In this document: positions 55,729 to 64,000 of the stretch, one piece after another | Position numbering within the stretch: the stretch's first letter is position 1 | How the letters are laid out: each line of letters starts with the position of its first letter | Assembly (NCBI RefSeq): GCF_036417355.1 | Contig: NZ_CP143889.1 | Location: 2,542,001 to 2,606,000, forward strand | Direction: 5' to 3' | Origin: Akkermansia sp. RCC_12PD | GTDB lineage: Bacteria; Verrucomicrobiota; Verrucomicrobiia; Verrucomicrobiales; Akkermansiaceae | DNA: 64,000 nucleotides | The notes under the pieces: generated by a model | Databases searched by the model: none | Seen by the model: the letters and a program-made list of their open reading frames with translations, nothing else | What the model was told of the DNA's origin: nothing | Program-made: the position numbers and the translations under genes

Positions 55729-56367
55729 GTGCCAATAAAGCCAACGAAGAATAATGACGGTAATCGCCGCCGCGAGCGCGGTGATCAGACTCGGGTCAAC
55801 GAGCGGATCCGCGCCCCCCGTGTGCGCGTGGTGACCGCCAATGGAGACCAGCTCGGGATAATGAACACGCGTGACGCGCTGGAAAAGGCCAAGGCCCTTG
55901 GCCTGGACCTGGTGGAAGTGGCGAGCAACGCAGACCCGCCCGTATGCCGCGTGGTGGACTACGGACGGTACAAGTACCAACAGTCCAAGCTTCAGAAAAA
56001 CAACAAAAGCCGTACGATCAAACTCAAGGAAGTCAAGCTCCGCATCGGTACGGACACTAATGACTACAACGTGAAAATGGCCCGCACGGAAAGCTTCCTG
56101 GACCACGGTCACAAGGTGCGCTTCCAGCTCCGCTTCCGCGGTCGTGAAAACGCGCACCATGAGCTGGGCTACGACATGCTCAACAAAGTCATTGCGGACA
56201 TGAAGACCATGGCGCAGGTGGATCAGCCCCCGCGCCTGGCCGGCAACACCATGCATATGGTGCTGGCTCCGCTGCCCGCCGCCCAGCGCGTGAAAAAATT
56301 CACCGCCCACCTGGACGCCGATTTCGACTCGGAAGACTCCGCCTTTGACGCGGAAGACGACGAATAA
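55729..56367 (+). CDS. infC: Translation initiation factor IF-3
   Basis: IF-3 binds the 30S subunit and checks the initiator tRNA. The 212-residue product has the N-terminal domain (RVNERIRAPRVRVVTANGDQLG, LDLVEVASNADPPVCRVVDYG), the linker KLQKNNKSRTIKLKEVKLR and the C-terminal domain with GHKVRFQLRFRGRE. It starts at GTG 55729, since an in-frame stop lies 12 bases upstream; non-ATG starts are common for this autoregulated gene. It has an N-terminal basic extension and an acidic tail (DADFDSEDSAFDAEDDE) beyond the usual length of about 180. It follows thrS as in many bacteria and ends at a strong terminator. Confidence 0.96.
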   Translation: MPIKPTKNNDGNRRRERGDQTRVNERIRAPRVRVVTANGDQLGIMNTRDALEKAKALGLDLVEVASNADPPVCRVVDYGRYKYQQSKLQKNNKSRTIKLKEVKLRIGTDTNDYNVKMARTESFLDHGHKVRFQLRFRGRENAHHELGYDMLNKVIADMKTMAQVDQPPRLAGNTMHMVLAPLPAAQRVKKFTAHLDADFDSEDSAFDAEDDE

Positions 56368-56390
56368 AACTGCGCCTTTTTCCATTTCAC

Positions 56391-56425
56391 AGGCTTTCCG
56401 CTCCAAGAGCGGAAAGCCTTTTTTA
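56391..56425 (+). terminator. Rho-independent terminator of thrS-infC
   Basis: A 12-bp perfect stem AGGCTTTCCGCT/AGCGGAAAGCCT with a five-base loop is followed by six T. It begins 24 bp after the infC stop. Confidence 0.92.
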
Positions 56426-56871
56426 TGCCGGAATACCGCCATATACGGTAGTGATCCGTACCCAACGAGTTGTAAATTGCCCGGAAAACGGATGCGGCAG
56501 TACGCCACGTAATAATGGGAAGAGACGTTTTCCGGCACCTCCTTTCCAACCCGTCTCCATGGTGCAGGTGGGAAAGTTTCTGGACGAAATGCGCGGGACG
56601 GACTACTATTACTCCTGCATCGCGGCAGGCACGGGCCGTCAGGTGGCCGGAACGACTCCTTGGCGGGATCTTTTTCTGCCCTTCGCACTCCCCGCGCCAA
56701 CCCCCAGCTCACAGGAAAATCCCAGAACACCGGCGATTCCTGTAACTCGCAGGGTATCTTAGATTGACATCCCCCATATACTATTTCAGGCGTGGAATAT
56801 GCATCTCCGCGGGCAGGTTGGCGCAAAATATCCTTTTCGTGCCTGACCCTTAACATATATATTCCCCCGCC
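56426..56871. other. Region left of the CRISPR array, including the probable leader
   Basis: No gene is supported. The last 100 bp (about 56770-56871) are AT-richer (CTTAACATATATATTCCCCC) and directly abut the first perfect repeat, so they are the likely leader. No cas remnant is recognisable in the rest. Confidence 0.5.
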
Positions 56872-57280
56872 GTCGCACCCTCACGGGTGCGTGGATTGAA
56901 ACAGGGAGAATGTGGTTAACGTGGATATTGAGGGAGTCGCACCCTCACGGGTGCGTGGATTGAAACCTGCCGCCTTTGACTACATGGACGGCGTGGGCGT
57001 GTCGCACCCTCACGGGTGCGTGGATTGAAACAATGGCTATCAGGAGGCAGCTCCGGAACACCCAGTCGCACCCTCACGGGTGCGTGGATTGAAACCCCGC
57101 GACCTTGCCGAGGGGGAAACCTCCCCAGTGGTCGCACCCTCACGGGTGCGTGGATTGAAACGATTTCACAGAAGAGGACAGAGCGGAAGCCAGAAGTCGC
57201 ACCCTCACGGGTGCGTGGATTGAAACAGCAAAATCTGGAAAACGGAACATCCAGCCTTTTGTCGCACCCTCACGGGTGCG
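56872..57280 (+). CRISPR. CRISPR array, type I-C-like repeats, six spacers
   Basis: Six perfect 31-bp repeats start at 56872, 56936, 57001, 57065, 57131 and 57196. A seventh begins at 57261 and matches only its first 20 bases (to 57280). The repeat starts GTCGCACCC, has the inner palindrome GCACCC-TCAC-GGGTGC and ends GTGGATTGAAAC, as in type I-C repeats. Spacers are 33, 34, 33, 35, 34 and 34 nt. The ATTGAAAC end and the degenerate last repeat put the leader on the left and transcription to the right. No cas gene lies within the window (about 57 kb to the left, 6.7 kb to the right), so the Cas proteins, if any, are encoded elsewhere. Confidence 0.97.
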
Positions 57281-57372
57281 GCTGATGGAAGTTTATCAGG
57301 AGCAGATGGTCCGATGCGTTCTTCTGATGATTCCTTTTGCCTGAAAGGCTTTTCGATGACGTTCAGACCATG

Positions 57373-57408
57373 AAAAAGCGCCGGACCCCGGGAAGGGGGC
57401 CGACGCTT
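57373..57408 (-). terminator. Rho-independent terminator of the fumarase gene
   Basis: On the minus strand a stem AGCGTCGG-CCCC / GGGG-CCGGCGCT (one mismatch, one G-U pair) is followed by TTTTTC. It starts 20 bp after the stop at 57428. Confidence 0.8.
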
Positions 57409-57427
57409 GCGGTATAGGAGGGGGGAA

Positions 57428-59074
57428 TTAATGGGAGCAGCTGGCGCAGGCCCAGCCTTCGCGGATTTTGGCAAAGAAGTCGTTGCCTTTGTCGTCCACC
57501 AGGATGAAAGCGGGGAAGTCTTCCACTTCAATTTTCCAGATGGCTTCCATGCCCAGTTCCGGGTATTCCAGCAGTTCTACCTTTTTGATGTTGTTCTTGG
57601 CAAGAATAGCGGCGGGGCCGCCGATGGAACCCAGGTAGAAGCCGCCGTGCTTGTGGCAGGCGTCCGTCACCTGTTGGCTGCGGTTGCCCTTGGCGATCAT
57701 GATCATGGAGCCGCCGTTTTCCTGGAACAGGTCCACATAGGAATCCATGCGTCCCGCGGTGGTAGGCCCGAAGGAGCCGGAGGGATAGCCTTCCGGGGTC
57801 TTGGCCGGACCGGCGTAGTAAACGGGATGGTCCTTGATGTACTGGGGCAATCCTTCTCCACGTTCCAGACGTTCCTTGAGCTTGGCGTGGGCGATGTCCC
57901 TCGCTACGACGATGGTGCCGTTCAGGCTCAGACGCGTGGTAACGGGGTATTTGCTCAGGTCCGCCAGCACTTCCTTCATCGGGCGGTTCAGATCGATGGA
58001 GACGGCCTCGCTGGAGGTCATACGGAGGGCTTCCGGAATATACTGGCCGGGGTTGGTCTCCAGCTGTTCAATGAAAATGCCTTCCGGCGTGATCTTGGCT
58101 TTGGCGTTGCGGTCTGCGGAACAGGAGACGCCCAACCCCACCGGGCAGGAAGCGCCGTGGCGGGGCAGCCGGATTACGCGTACGTCCAGCGCATACCACT
58201 TGCCGCCAAACTGGGCGCCCAGCCCCAGCTTGCAGGCTTCCGCATGCAGTTCCTTTTCCAGTTCCACATCGCGAAAGGCGCGGCCATATTCGTTGCCAGT
58301 GGTAGGAAGATTGTCGTAATACTTGGTGGAGGCCATCTTCACGGTCTTCAGGCACTTTTCCGCAGAGGTGCCCCCGATGACGAAGGCGATGTGGTAGGGC
58401 GGGCAGGCCGCCGTTCCCAGCGTGCTCATTTTTTCCACCAGAAATTTCTTGAGCGTGGCGGGATTGAGCAGGGCTTTCGTTTCCTGGTAAAGATAGGTCT
58501 TGTTGGCGGAGCCGCCGCCTTTGGCGACGAAGAGGAAGGAATACTTCATGCCTTCCACGGCTTCAATGTCTATCTGGGCGGGCAGGTTGGTTCCGGTATT
58601 CTTCTCCGTGTACATGTCCAGCGCCACGGTCTGTGAGTAGCGCAGGTTGTTCTGGGTGTAGGCGTCGTACACGCCGTGGGAAAGAAATTCACAATCGTCG
58701 CAGCCGGTCCAGACCTGCTGGCCTTTCTTGCCGACGATGGTGGCGGTGCCCGTGTCCTGGCAGAAGGGCAGGATGCCGGCGGCGGCCACTTCCGCGTTGC
58801 GGAGCATCGTCAGAGCCACGCTCTTGTCATTGGCGCTGGCTTCCGGATCGTCCAGAATGGCGGCCACCTGCTTCAGGTGGGCGGGGCGCAGGAAGAAAGC
58901 CACATCGTGGAAGGCTTCCGCGGCCAGAAGGCGCAGGCCTTCCGGTTCCACCTTGAGCATGGGGTGACCTTCAAATTCCCCTACGCTTACGTAGTCGGAG
59001 GTGATGAGGCGGTACTGGGTGTCGTCCTTTTCCAGGGGAAAAGGGTCCTGATAATGAAAATCCGGTGTTGCCAT
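57428..59074 (-). CDS. Class I fumarate hydratase (Fe-S dependent)
   Basis: This enzyme interconverts fumarate and malate using a [4Fe-4S] cluster. The 548-residue product has Cys105 (PFCQDTGT), Cys224 (TAACPPYH) and Cys318 (GVSCSADRN), the spacing 119 and 94 that I recall for the cluster ligands of class I fumarases. It also has the C-terminal domain motif [16 protein letters not shown] and the [12 protein letters not shown] segment. ATG 59074 is chosen because similarity begins at MATPDFHYQ. The cluster is oxygen-sensitive, in keeping with an anaerobe. With sucCD in this window it serves the reductive/oxidative succinate route. The array of CRISPR repeats ends 147 bp downstream. Confidence 0.95.
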   Translation of the reverse strand: MATPDFHYQDPFPLEKDDTQYRLITSDYVSVGEFEGHPMLKVEPEGLRLLAAEAFHDVAFFLRPAHLKQVAAILDDPEASANDKSVALTMLRNAEVAAAGILPFCQDTGTATIVGKKGQQVWTGCDDCEFLSHGVYDAYTQNNLRYSQTVALDMYTEKNTGTNLPAQIDIEAVEGMKYSFLFVAKGGGSANKTYLYQETKALLNPATLKKFLVEKMSTLGTAACPPYHIAFVIGGTSAEKCLKTVKMASTKYYDNLPTTGNEYGRAFRDVELEKELHAEACKLGLGAQFGGKWYALDVRVIRLPRHGASCPVGLGVSCSADRNAKAKITPEGIFIEQLETNPGQYIPEALRMTSSEAVSIDLNRPMKEVLADLSKYPVTTRLSLNGTIVVARDIAHAKLKERLERGEGLPQYIKDHPVYYAGPAKTPEGYPSGSFGPTTAGRMDSYVDLFQENGGSMIMIAKGNRSQQVTDACHKHGGFYLGSIGGPAAILAKNNIKKVELLEYPELGMEAIWKIEVEDFPAFILVDDKGNDFFAKIREGWACASCSH

Positions 59075-59681
59075 AACGGGGGAAAATATAGCGGAGGCCG
59101 CCCATGGGTTCGAGCAAAAAAAACAGGGCGGTTCCCTGGCGGGTAAGAACAGGAAAAGCTTTGGCCGCCGCTCCTGCATGGAACAGGATGGTGTGTGTTC
59201 AAAGAACTGCGGGCAGGCTTCCTCCAGGGCCCCCGGGGATGGCCATGTGCGCCGTGTTCCGCTGCATGCGCCGTTCGTCAATAAGGATGGAGAACAGGGG
59301 GACCGGGAGGAAAGACGGGGCCTCCAGAGGAGGCACCGCAGATTTCTTCCGGCGCCAGACACATGAATGATCCGGTTCCGGAAGACAGCGGACGGCTTCA
59401 CCTCTCCCCGTGGGTTCCCGTTCCATATGGAGCCGGATGTTTCCGGAGCTGGAAACGCAGTTCCTGGGCGACCATTTCACCTCCCTCTTCTCCACGTTGC
59501 CGATGTCTTCAGGACTGATTAAAAATAATACGGAAGGGCGTGACCGGAAATCTTCTTCCGTTCAAGGAAGGCATGTCACCTTCTCCGGCCAAGGGTAACA
59601 GAACAGAAAATTTAAAAACCTCAGTGGGATAGAATATCCATGACGGCTTTTTCTTGGTTCTAACTATATGGTAGCAATTTA
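59075..59681. other. Intergenic region with no recognised feature
   Basis: This 607-bp stretch lies between two minus-strand genes. Open frames here are short and without motifs, and the fumarase frame simply extends into it by chance. I see no RNA gene. The fumarase promoter should lie in 59080-59300. Confidence 0.4.
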
Positions 59682-60134
59682 TCAGTGCGGCTTGCTTGTA
59701 GAGGAATCCGGCCCGGAGGTACGCGGGATTCCGTACCTTTTGGGTTCTTCCGCAACGCGGAGGGATTCCGGGTAAACATGCTCCATGCGTTCCTGAGCGT
59801 CGCGGATCAGGATTTCTTCAGCCCATTCTTCCACAGTCATGTTGTCCTTTCGGGCGGCTTTTTCAATGAGCTTGTAATCGTCGGTATTCACCATGACGGC
59901 AAACGGCTTCCAATGAGCCCTGGCCGCTTCCTTGAGTTCCTTTTCCCTCTCCGTCTTCTCCATCAACAGTTTGATGAGAGCCTCCTTGTCCTTCGGAATA
60001 AATACTCTGGCCAACCAGTTGCGAACCGTGTTGGCCGACACGAAACATTTTGCCGCGAACTCCTCACGGGTCATTTTCTGCTGTTTCAGCCAAACCTTGA
60101 TTTGGGCCTTGAGTTCGTCCTGGTTCTCACTCAT
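59682..60134 (-). CDS. Small DNA-binding protein with an HTH and a ribbon-helix-helix-like segment
   Basis: The 150-residue product has an XRE-like helix-turn-helix at about residues 17-42 (MTREEFAAKCFVSANTVRNWL) that includes a 'V-S-x-x-T-V-x-x-W' recognition helix. Then comes a charged helix, and at about residues 80-115 a strand-helix-helix stretch, KPFAVMVNTDDYKLIEKAARKDNMTVEEWAEEIL, like CopG/Arc ribbon-helix-helix proteins. It ends in a disordered tail (TSGPDSSTSKPH). It is probably a repressor. It is divergent from two very small overlapping genes (60289-60635). The start is ATG 60134; ATG 60140 adds two residues. Confidence 0.72.
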   Translation of the reverse strand: MSENQDELKAQIKVWLKQQKMTREEFAAKCFVSANTVRNWLARVFIPKDKEALIKLLMEKTEREKELKEAARAHWKPFAVMVNTDDYKLIEKAARKDNMTVEEWAEEILIRDAQERMEHVYPESLRVAEEPKRYGIPRTSGPDSSTSKPH

Positions 60135-60288
60135 GCACACCTTGTAACGCTATCGGTGCGAAAATTCAATCTTTTTTATGAATATGTCCTTAAAATGGTA
60201 TATTATTCTTGACGAAAGTACCGTTTGCGTTGCAATATCCCTACGTAAAGGCATCCAAAGTTCAAATTCATACCTGAAAAGATATTTC

Positions 60289-60501
60289 ATGAAGACGGGA
60301 AATAAGAAAAAAATCCAGAAAAAAATTCAGATCAAGGGGAAAATGCCGCTGTCCATCCAATTTTTCCGGGATGCGGAAGCGGACGCCCTCCACGTGCAGC
60401 GCTGTCAGCTGGACAGGGCGACTCTGCTTGCCTGTGCCGTGAAACGCCTGAGGGAAGAGCAGGCCGGGGAATCCGCGTCCGGTCAAAAGCCATCCGCATG
60501 A
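60289..60501 (+). CDS. Small basic protein, 70 aa, unknown
   Basis: This frame opens 155 bp from the divergent regulator gene. The product has a lysine-rich start (MKTGNKKKIQKKIQIKGKM), then a strand-helix segment (PLSIQFFRDAEADALHVQRCQLDRATLLACAVKRL) that could be a ribbon-helix-helix fold, and a polar tail. No family is certain. Its stop overlaps the ATG of the next small gene by four bases, indicating coupled translation. It could be a DNA-binding antitoxin-like protein, but that is speculation. Confidence 0.5.
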   Translation: MKTGNKKKIQKKIQIKGKMPLSIQFFRDAEADALHVQRCQLDRATLLACAVKRLREEQAGESASGQKPSA

Positions 60502-60635
60502 CTCAGGATATTTACTGGGAGCTGCTGATTTGGTTGTTCCGCTCCTTTATGGGTGTAACGGCGTTTGCCTTTACCGTAGCCGCGTACCAGGCCATGCGGT
60601 GCCGGAGAAGGAGAGACCGCAAACGGAAAAGGTAG
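60498..60635 (+). CDS. Single-pass small membrane protein, 45 aa
   Basis: This 45-codon gene is below usual annotation length. It starts at an ATGA overlap with the preceding gene. The product has one membrane helix (LLIWLFRSFMGVTAFAFTVAA, about residues 9-29) and a strongly basic end (MRCRRRRDRKRKR), so the C-terminus should stay in the cytoplasm. Small hydrophobic proteins of this build occur among toxins and regulatory micro-proteins; nothing in the sequence decides the role. Support comes from the overlap and the coherent topology. Confidence 0.5.
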   Translation: MTQDIYWELLIWLFRSFMGVTAFAFTVAAYQAMRCRRRRDRKRKR

Positions 60636-60730
60636 GGGCGGGATGTGCGGAAAAGCCGTACTTCCTGCGGGAAGGCTCCGGAATCATCTGTGGAATTGAA
60701 CTCCGGGGGCATTTTCCCTATCTTCCGGAA

Positions 60731-61327
60731 ATGTCCAGCAGCCTTCCGGATGAAGCCTTTCTGTCCCGCATGTGCCATGAGGAACTCTGGCGCCTGTTTC
60801 CCATCATCCTGAGCGGTTCCAGAGAGGAATGGGCGGAACTTTACCGCCGGGAGAGGGACCTGCTGGCGGAGGCCGTGGGCTGCACCCGCATCACCCGCAT
60901 TTCCCATATCGGCAGTACGGCGGTGCCCGGCCTGGACGCCAAGCCTACCATTGACATTCTGATGGAGGTTTCTCCGGATTCGTTCGTTTTTGAAACGCCT
61001 CCTTTGCTGCGGAAATGCGGTTATATGGAGACGCATCGTGACGAGGAACGCATGGGCCTGGTCATGGTAAAGGGCTATACGGCGGAGGGGTTCCGGGGGC
61101 AGGCCTTCCACCTGCATGTGCGCCCCTGGCGGGATTGGGATGAGCTTTATTTCCGGGATTACTTGGCTGCTCACCCTAAAGAGGCGCAGAAGTACGCCGA
61201 GCTTAAGCGCTCTTTAAAAGAAAAGTTTGAGTTCAACCGCGACGCTTATACGGAAGGAAAAACGAAGATCATCACGGCCATGACCCGCCGGGCGCGGGAG
61301 GAAATGCCGGGCAGGTACGTTCCGTAA
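60731..61327 (+). CDS. GrpB/UPF0157-family protein (nucleotidyltransferase-like)
   Basis: The 198-residue product has the GrpB signature: EWAELYRRERDLL, then THISHIGSTAVPGLDAKPTIDILMEV (here RITRISHIGSTAVPG), followed by AFHLHVRPWRDWDELYFRDYLAAHP and KYAELKRSLKEKFEFNRDAYTEGKTKII. The GSTAVPGL-D-KP-IDI pattern is that of a minimal nucleotidyltransferase fold; in some CoaE proteins the domain is fused to dephospho-CoA kinase. Its substrate is unknown. ATG 60731 is preferred, since the frame to 60530 overlaps the small membrane protein gene. Confidence 0.88.
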   Translation: MSSSLPDEAFLSRMCHEELWRLFPIILSGSREEWAELYRRERDLLAEAVGCTRITRISHIGSTAVPGLDAKPTIDILMEVSPDSFVFETPPLLRKCGYMETHRDEERMGLVMVKGYTAEGFRGQAFHLHVRPWRDWDELYFRDYLAAHPKEAQKYAELKRSLKEKFEFNRDAYTEGKTKIITAMTRRAREEMPGRYVP

Positions 61328-61487
61328 GGCCCCGGGGTGGGACTGTCCGCTTTTTATCGGAAGGGTGCGCGTGGCTTCGGCATGTGGCGGCTGGGGTCGC
61401 TATGGAACAAGCCCTTTTCCCTCATCCAAAATATCCTTTACAGTTTTTTTGGAGCCTATTATGTTGTAAACAATATAGTTAATAGTG

Positions 61488-62068
61488 ATGAATATTGGAA
61501 TATTCCTTGTGATCTTCCCCCTGGCATGTGTTGCCGAAGAGATGGAAAACCCCGGACTGGGCCAGATCCGGCCGGAGACGGCTGCTTCCCTGAAAACGCT
61601 GAGTCAGGAAGTAACGGCGGCGGAGAAACAATCGTTCCAGGTTCCCTCCTTTGATGGAACACGGTATAGCATTCCGGATGCTTCTCCGTATTGGGAGGCG
61701 GATTCCAGCACTCTGGTTTCGCGCAGTATGGGGCGCAACGAGGCCAACAGCCCCTGTTATACTGAAACCAGGGAAATGCTGAGCCCTGACGGAATGCTGC
61801 TGACCACCGTCCGGATGCGGAAGGTAAGAGACTCAGACCATTTTTTGAAAAAGAAGTTCACCGGGCCGTTTTCCCATATCTTTTTGTGGATTCCCTGACG
61901 GATATCGTGGAAAAAAAGGAAGAGCGTCTCTACTTCACTTTTTGGGATGTGGACCTTTCCTCAGGGGATCTGGTCCGGATCTACGTGCGGATCTATTTAC
62001 TGCATTCCCGTCAATTGGTCTCGGAGGATATCCGGTATTCAAAATCCCGGAAGGGGAAAGATCAATAA
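61488..62068 (+). pseudogene. Exported protein of unknown function, split by a frameshift
   Basis: The frame from ATG 61488 gives a signal peptide (MNIGIFLVIFPLACVAEEM) and runs to a stop at 61898 (KKKFTGPFSHIFLWIP). A second frame continues without interruption from near 61830 as RPFFEKEVHRAVFPYLFVDSL and on to YVRIYLLHSRQLVSEDIRYSKSRKGKDQ, ending at 62068. Joined, they give a coherent protein of about 193 residues. The shift probably falls near 61825-61845, next to a T6 run (about 61840-61845), and would need one base added. It could be a sequencing slip or a true pseudogene. The family is not recognised. Confidence 0.6.
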
Positions 62069-62280
62069 ATGCCGGGGGCGAGGGGGGCCGCAGCATTTAA
62101 GTGTATAACGGCAGGTGGATACTCTTCATAATTGGACGGTATGATTTCCGGCCGGTGCCTCGCTGAAAGGCATCTCACTGCTTTTTACCTGGACGGCATG
62201 GCGGCAAATATTTTTAGGGAATTTCCCGGATGGAAATCAGTATTGCCAGAAAAGGGGAATGGCAGTAACATTCCGCCGCT

Positions 62281-63372
62281 ATGAGTATTGAAAGTTTCGC
62301 AAACCAGCATGTGCTTGAGCTGGTGGCTTATCAGCCGGGCAAGCCGATCGAGGAAACGGCCCGGGAACTGGGCCTGGACCCCCGTGACATTGTGAAACTG
62401 GCCTCCAATGAAAATCCCCTGGGACCGTCCCCCCGGGCGGTGGAGGCCATCTCCCGGGCGGCTGCCGGAGTAAACATTTATCCGGACGGCGCGGCTTTCC
62501 GGCTGCGTTCCGCCATTGCGGAATTCTGCGGCGTGGATTTTGGCCAGACGGTGGTGGGCACGGGCAGCAGCGAGGTAATCGAACTCATCTGCCACGCCCT
62601 GCTGAACCCGCAGGCCGAGGTGGTGGCCGCCAGGCACGCCTTTTCCATGTACCCCATCATGGCCAGGCTGTTCGGCGCGGCGTACGTGGAAATTCCCAAT
62701 AAGCCGGACTGGACCCATGACCTGAACGGGTTTCTGAACGCCATTACGGACCGCACGCGCATCGTATTCATCACCAACCCCACCAACCCGGTCGGCACCG
62801 TCGTCGGCCAGCGGGAAATCGACGATTTCATGGCGAAGGTGCCGGACCATGTGCTGGTGTGCTTTGACGAGGCGTACCGGGAGTTTTCCGACAACCCGCC
62901 GGATACCCTCAAATTCGTGAGGGAAGGGCGCAACGTGATCGTTTTGCGCACCTTTTCCAAGGCTTACGGCCTGGCGGGCCTGCGCGTGGGCTACGGCATT
63001 GCCCCGGAACCCGTGGCCAACATGCTGCACAAGGCGCGCGCGCCGTTCAACCTGCACGTTCTGGCGCAGGAAGCGGCCCTGGCCGCCCTGGAGGACCAGG
63101 AGCATGTGCGCCGCACGGTGGAAAACAATGCTGCGGGCATGCGCTTCTACGAACAGGCGTTCAGGGACATGGGGCTGGAATGGATTCCCAGCCAGGGGAA
63201 CTTCATCCTGGTGAAGGTGGGGCAGGGCAAAAAGGTGTTCAACGACATGCTTGCCAAAGGGGTGATCGTCCGCGCGCAGGACGGATACGGCCTGCCGGAG
63301 TGGATTCGCATCAGCATCGGCACCCCCGCGGAAAACGCGCGCTGCGTGGAAGTCCTGAAGGAAGTTCTTTAA
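62281..63372 (+). CDS. hisC: Histidinol-phosphate aminotransferase
   Basis: HisC moves an amino group from glutamate to imidazole acetol phosphate in histidine synthesis. The 363-residue product has the class I/II aminotransferase core: the start region LASNENPLGPSP, IYPDG, GTGSSEVIELI, FITNPTNPVGT, FDEAYREF, and the PLP lysine in TFSKAYGLAGLRVGY (Lys227). Related enzymes for aromatic amino acids share many motifs, but the ASNENPLGPSP and YPDG runs favour HisC. No other his gene adjoins it; hisD is at 18195. A nitroreductase gene follows 32 bp downstream. Confidence 0.93.
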   Translation: MSIESFANQHVLELVAYQPGKPIEETARELGLDPRDIVKLASNENPLGPSPRAVEAISRAAAGVNIYPDGAAFRLRSAIAEFCGVDFGQTVVGTGSSEVIELICHALLNPQAEVVAARHAFSMYPIMARLFGAAYVEIPNKPDWTHDLNGFLNAITDRTRIVFITNPTNPVGTVVGQREIDDFMAKVPDHVLVCFDEAYREFSDNPPDTLKFVREGRNVIVLRTFSKAYGLAGLRVGYGIAPEPVANMLHKARAPFNLHVLAQEAALAALEDQEHVRRTVENNAAGMRFYEQAFRDMGLEWIPSQGNFILVKVGQGKKVFNDMLAKGVIVRAQDGYGLPEWIRISIGTPAENARCVEVLKEVL

Positions 63373-63404
63373 ACAATTTCACCGTTGGATCTGTCATACC
63401 TTTT

Positions 63405-64000
63405 ATGATTTCACCGCAACAATACATTGACGGTCTTGAATGGCGCTATGCCTGCAAGAAATTTGATCCCCATGCCCGCATTGAAGAACCCGCCTGGCAC
63501 GCCCTGGCGGAAAGCCTGCGGCTCAGCCCGTCTTCCCTGGGACTCCAGCTCTGGAAATTCGTGGCCGTCACGAACAGGGAGCTGAAGGAGCGCCTGCGGG
63601 AGGTTTCCTGGAACCAGTCCCAGGTGGAGGACTGCTCCCACTATGTGGTGCTGTGCGCCCGGAGGGACGCCACCCAGAAGGACGTGGACCGCTATCTGGC
63701 CCAGATCGAATTCACACGCCATCCGTCTGCGGAAAAGCTGGCCGCCTCTGCGGATTTCTACGGCGGCTACGTGAAAGCCCTGACTCCGGAAAAAATGAAC
63801 ACATGGCTGGACTGCCAGGTATATATCGCCGTCGGATTTCTGCTCAGCGCGGCTGCGGCTCTGCGGGTGGACTCCTGCACCATTGGAGGCATGGACCGCC
63901 AGAAATACGATGAAATTTTAGGGCTGGACGGGACGCCGTACCGTTCCGTAGTGGGCGTGGCCCTCGGCTACCGCGCCCAGGATGACGCCTACGCCCGCGA
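63405..64000 (+). CDS. NAD(P)H nitroreductase family protein (partial)
   Basis: The visible 198 codons begin MISPQQYIDGLEWRYACKKFDP and continue with LRLSPSSLGLQLWKFVAV and GMDRQKYDEILGLDG..VVGVALGYR. These are the FMN-binding and dimer motifs of NfsB-type nitroreductases (the 'RYA.KKFD', 'SPSS.GLQPWKF' and 'GYR' signatures). The enzyme reduces nitro compounds or quinones with NAD(P)H and FMN. The C-terminal end lies beyond the window. It is 32 bp downstream of hisC on the same strand and possibly co-transcribed with it. Confidence 0.9.
   Translation, partial: MISPQQYIDGLEWRYACKKFDPHARIEEPAWHALAESLRLSPSSLGLQLWKFVAVTNRELKERLREVSWNQSQVEDCSHYVVLCARRDATQKDVDRYLAQIEFTRHPSAEKLAASADFYGGYVKALTPEKMNTWLDCQVYIAVGFLLSAAAALRVDSCTIGGMDRQKYDEILGLDGTPYRSVVGVALGYRAQDDAYAR

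Noticed and set aside
56451-56762. Possible cas remnant left of the CRISPR array
   Set aside because: No frame shows any Cas1, Cas2 or Cas3 motif; the translation is low-quality and proline-rich.

Overview
The window looks like a chromosomal segment of an Akkermansia muciniphila-type bacterium (Verrucomicrobiota). This is inferred from the gene mix: GC-rich coding DNA, few strong Shine-Dalgarno sites, giant outer-membrane autotransporters with an MKLHLP-type signal peptide, and a cytochrome bd oxidase next to anaerobic-style succinate/fumarate enzymes. No 16S rRNA or other decisive marker is present.

Layout. 0-7.2 kb (minus strand): the end of a cytochrome bd operon (cydB partial; cydA broken by a frameshift in a C8 tract), then trpB, an APH-fold kinase, a CHASE2-like membrane protein overlapping a low-molecular-weight phosphatase, an L,D-transpeptidase, and a MarR regulator. 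7.2-11.6 kb: a lipocalin-like hypothetical protein, ferritin, an RG-rich protein of unknown function and a RidA-like protein. 11.7-15.85 kb: tRNA-Leu(TAA) followed by a low-GC island with an ISL3-type transposase remnant, a sulfotransferase and exported unknowns. 15.9-24.6 kb: sucD-sucC, then hisD, a TetR regulator, a BASS-type transporter and two tandem membrane-anchored TPR proteins. 24.8-28.8 kb: a small AP2-like protein, xseA and a long-chain acyl-ACP/CoA synthetase with a degenerate N-terminal region.

29.6-45.5 kb is the most striking part: two giant autotransporters (3164 and 1954 aa). Their passengers have diverged, but a 1078-bp block covering the last 327 residues and the shared terminator is almost identical (five mismatches by eye), a pattern typical of gene conversion. 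45.7-53.2 kb (minus): acyl-ACP thioesterase, UDP-glucuronate decarboxylase-type epimerase, a histidine kinase/response regulator pair, hemB of the metal-site type lacking the Cys cluster, and exported unknowns.

53.8-56.4 kb: thrS (no TGS domain) and infC. 56.9-57.3 kb: a short type I-C-like CRISPR array with six spacers and no cas genes anywhere in the window. 57.4-64 kb: class I fumarase, an HTH/RHH-like regulator divergent from two tiny overlapping genes, GrpB-family protein, a frameshifted exported protein, hisC, and a partial nitroreductase.

Functionally the core genes serve respiration and oxygen tolerance (cyd, ferritin), the succinate/fumarate part of central metabolism (sucCD, fumarase), histidine and tryptophan synthesis (hisD, hisC, trpB), haem synthesis (hemB) and translation (thrS, infC). 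The accessory content is surface proteins, a mobile-element scar and the CRISPR array. All identifications come from reading motifs; no database search was possible.
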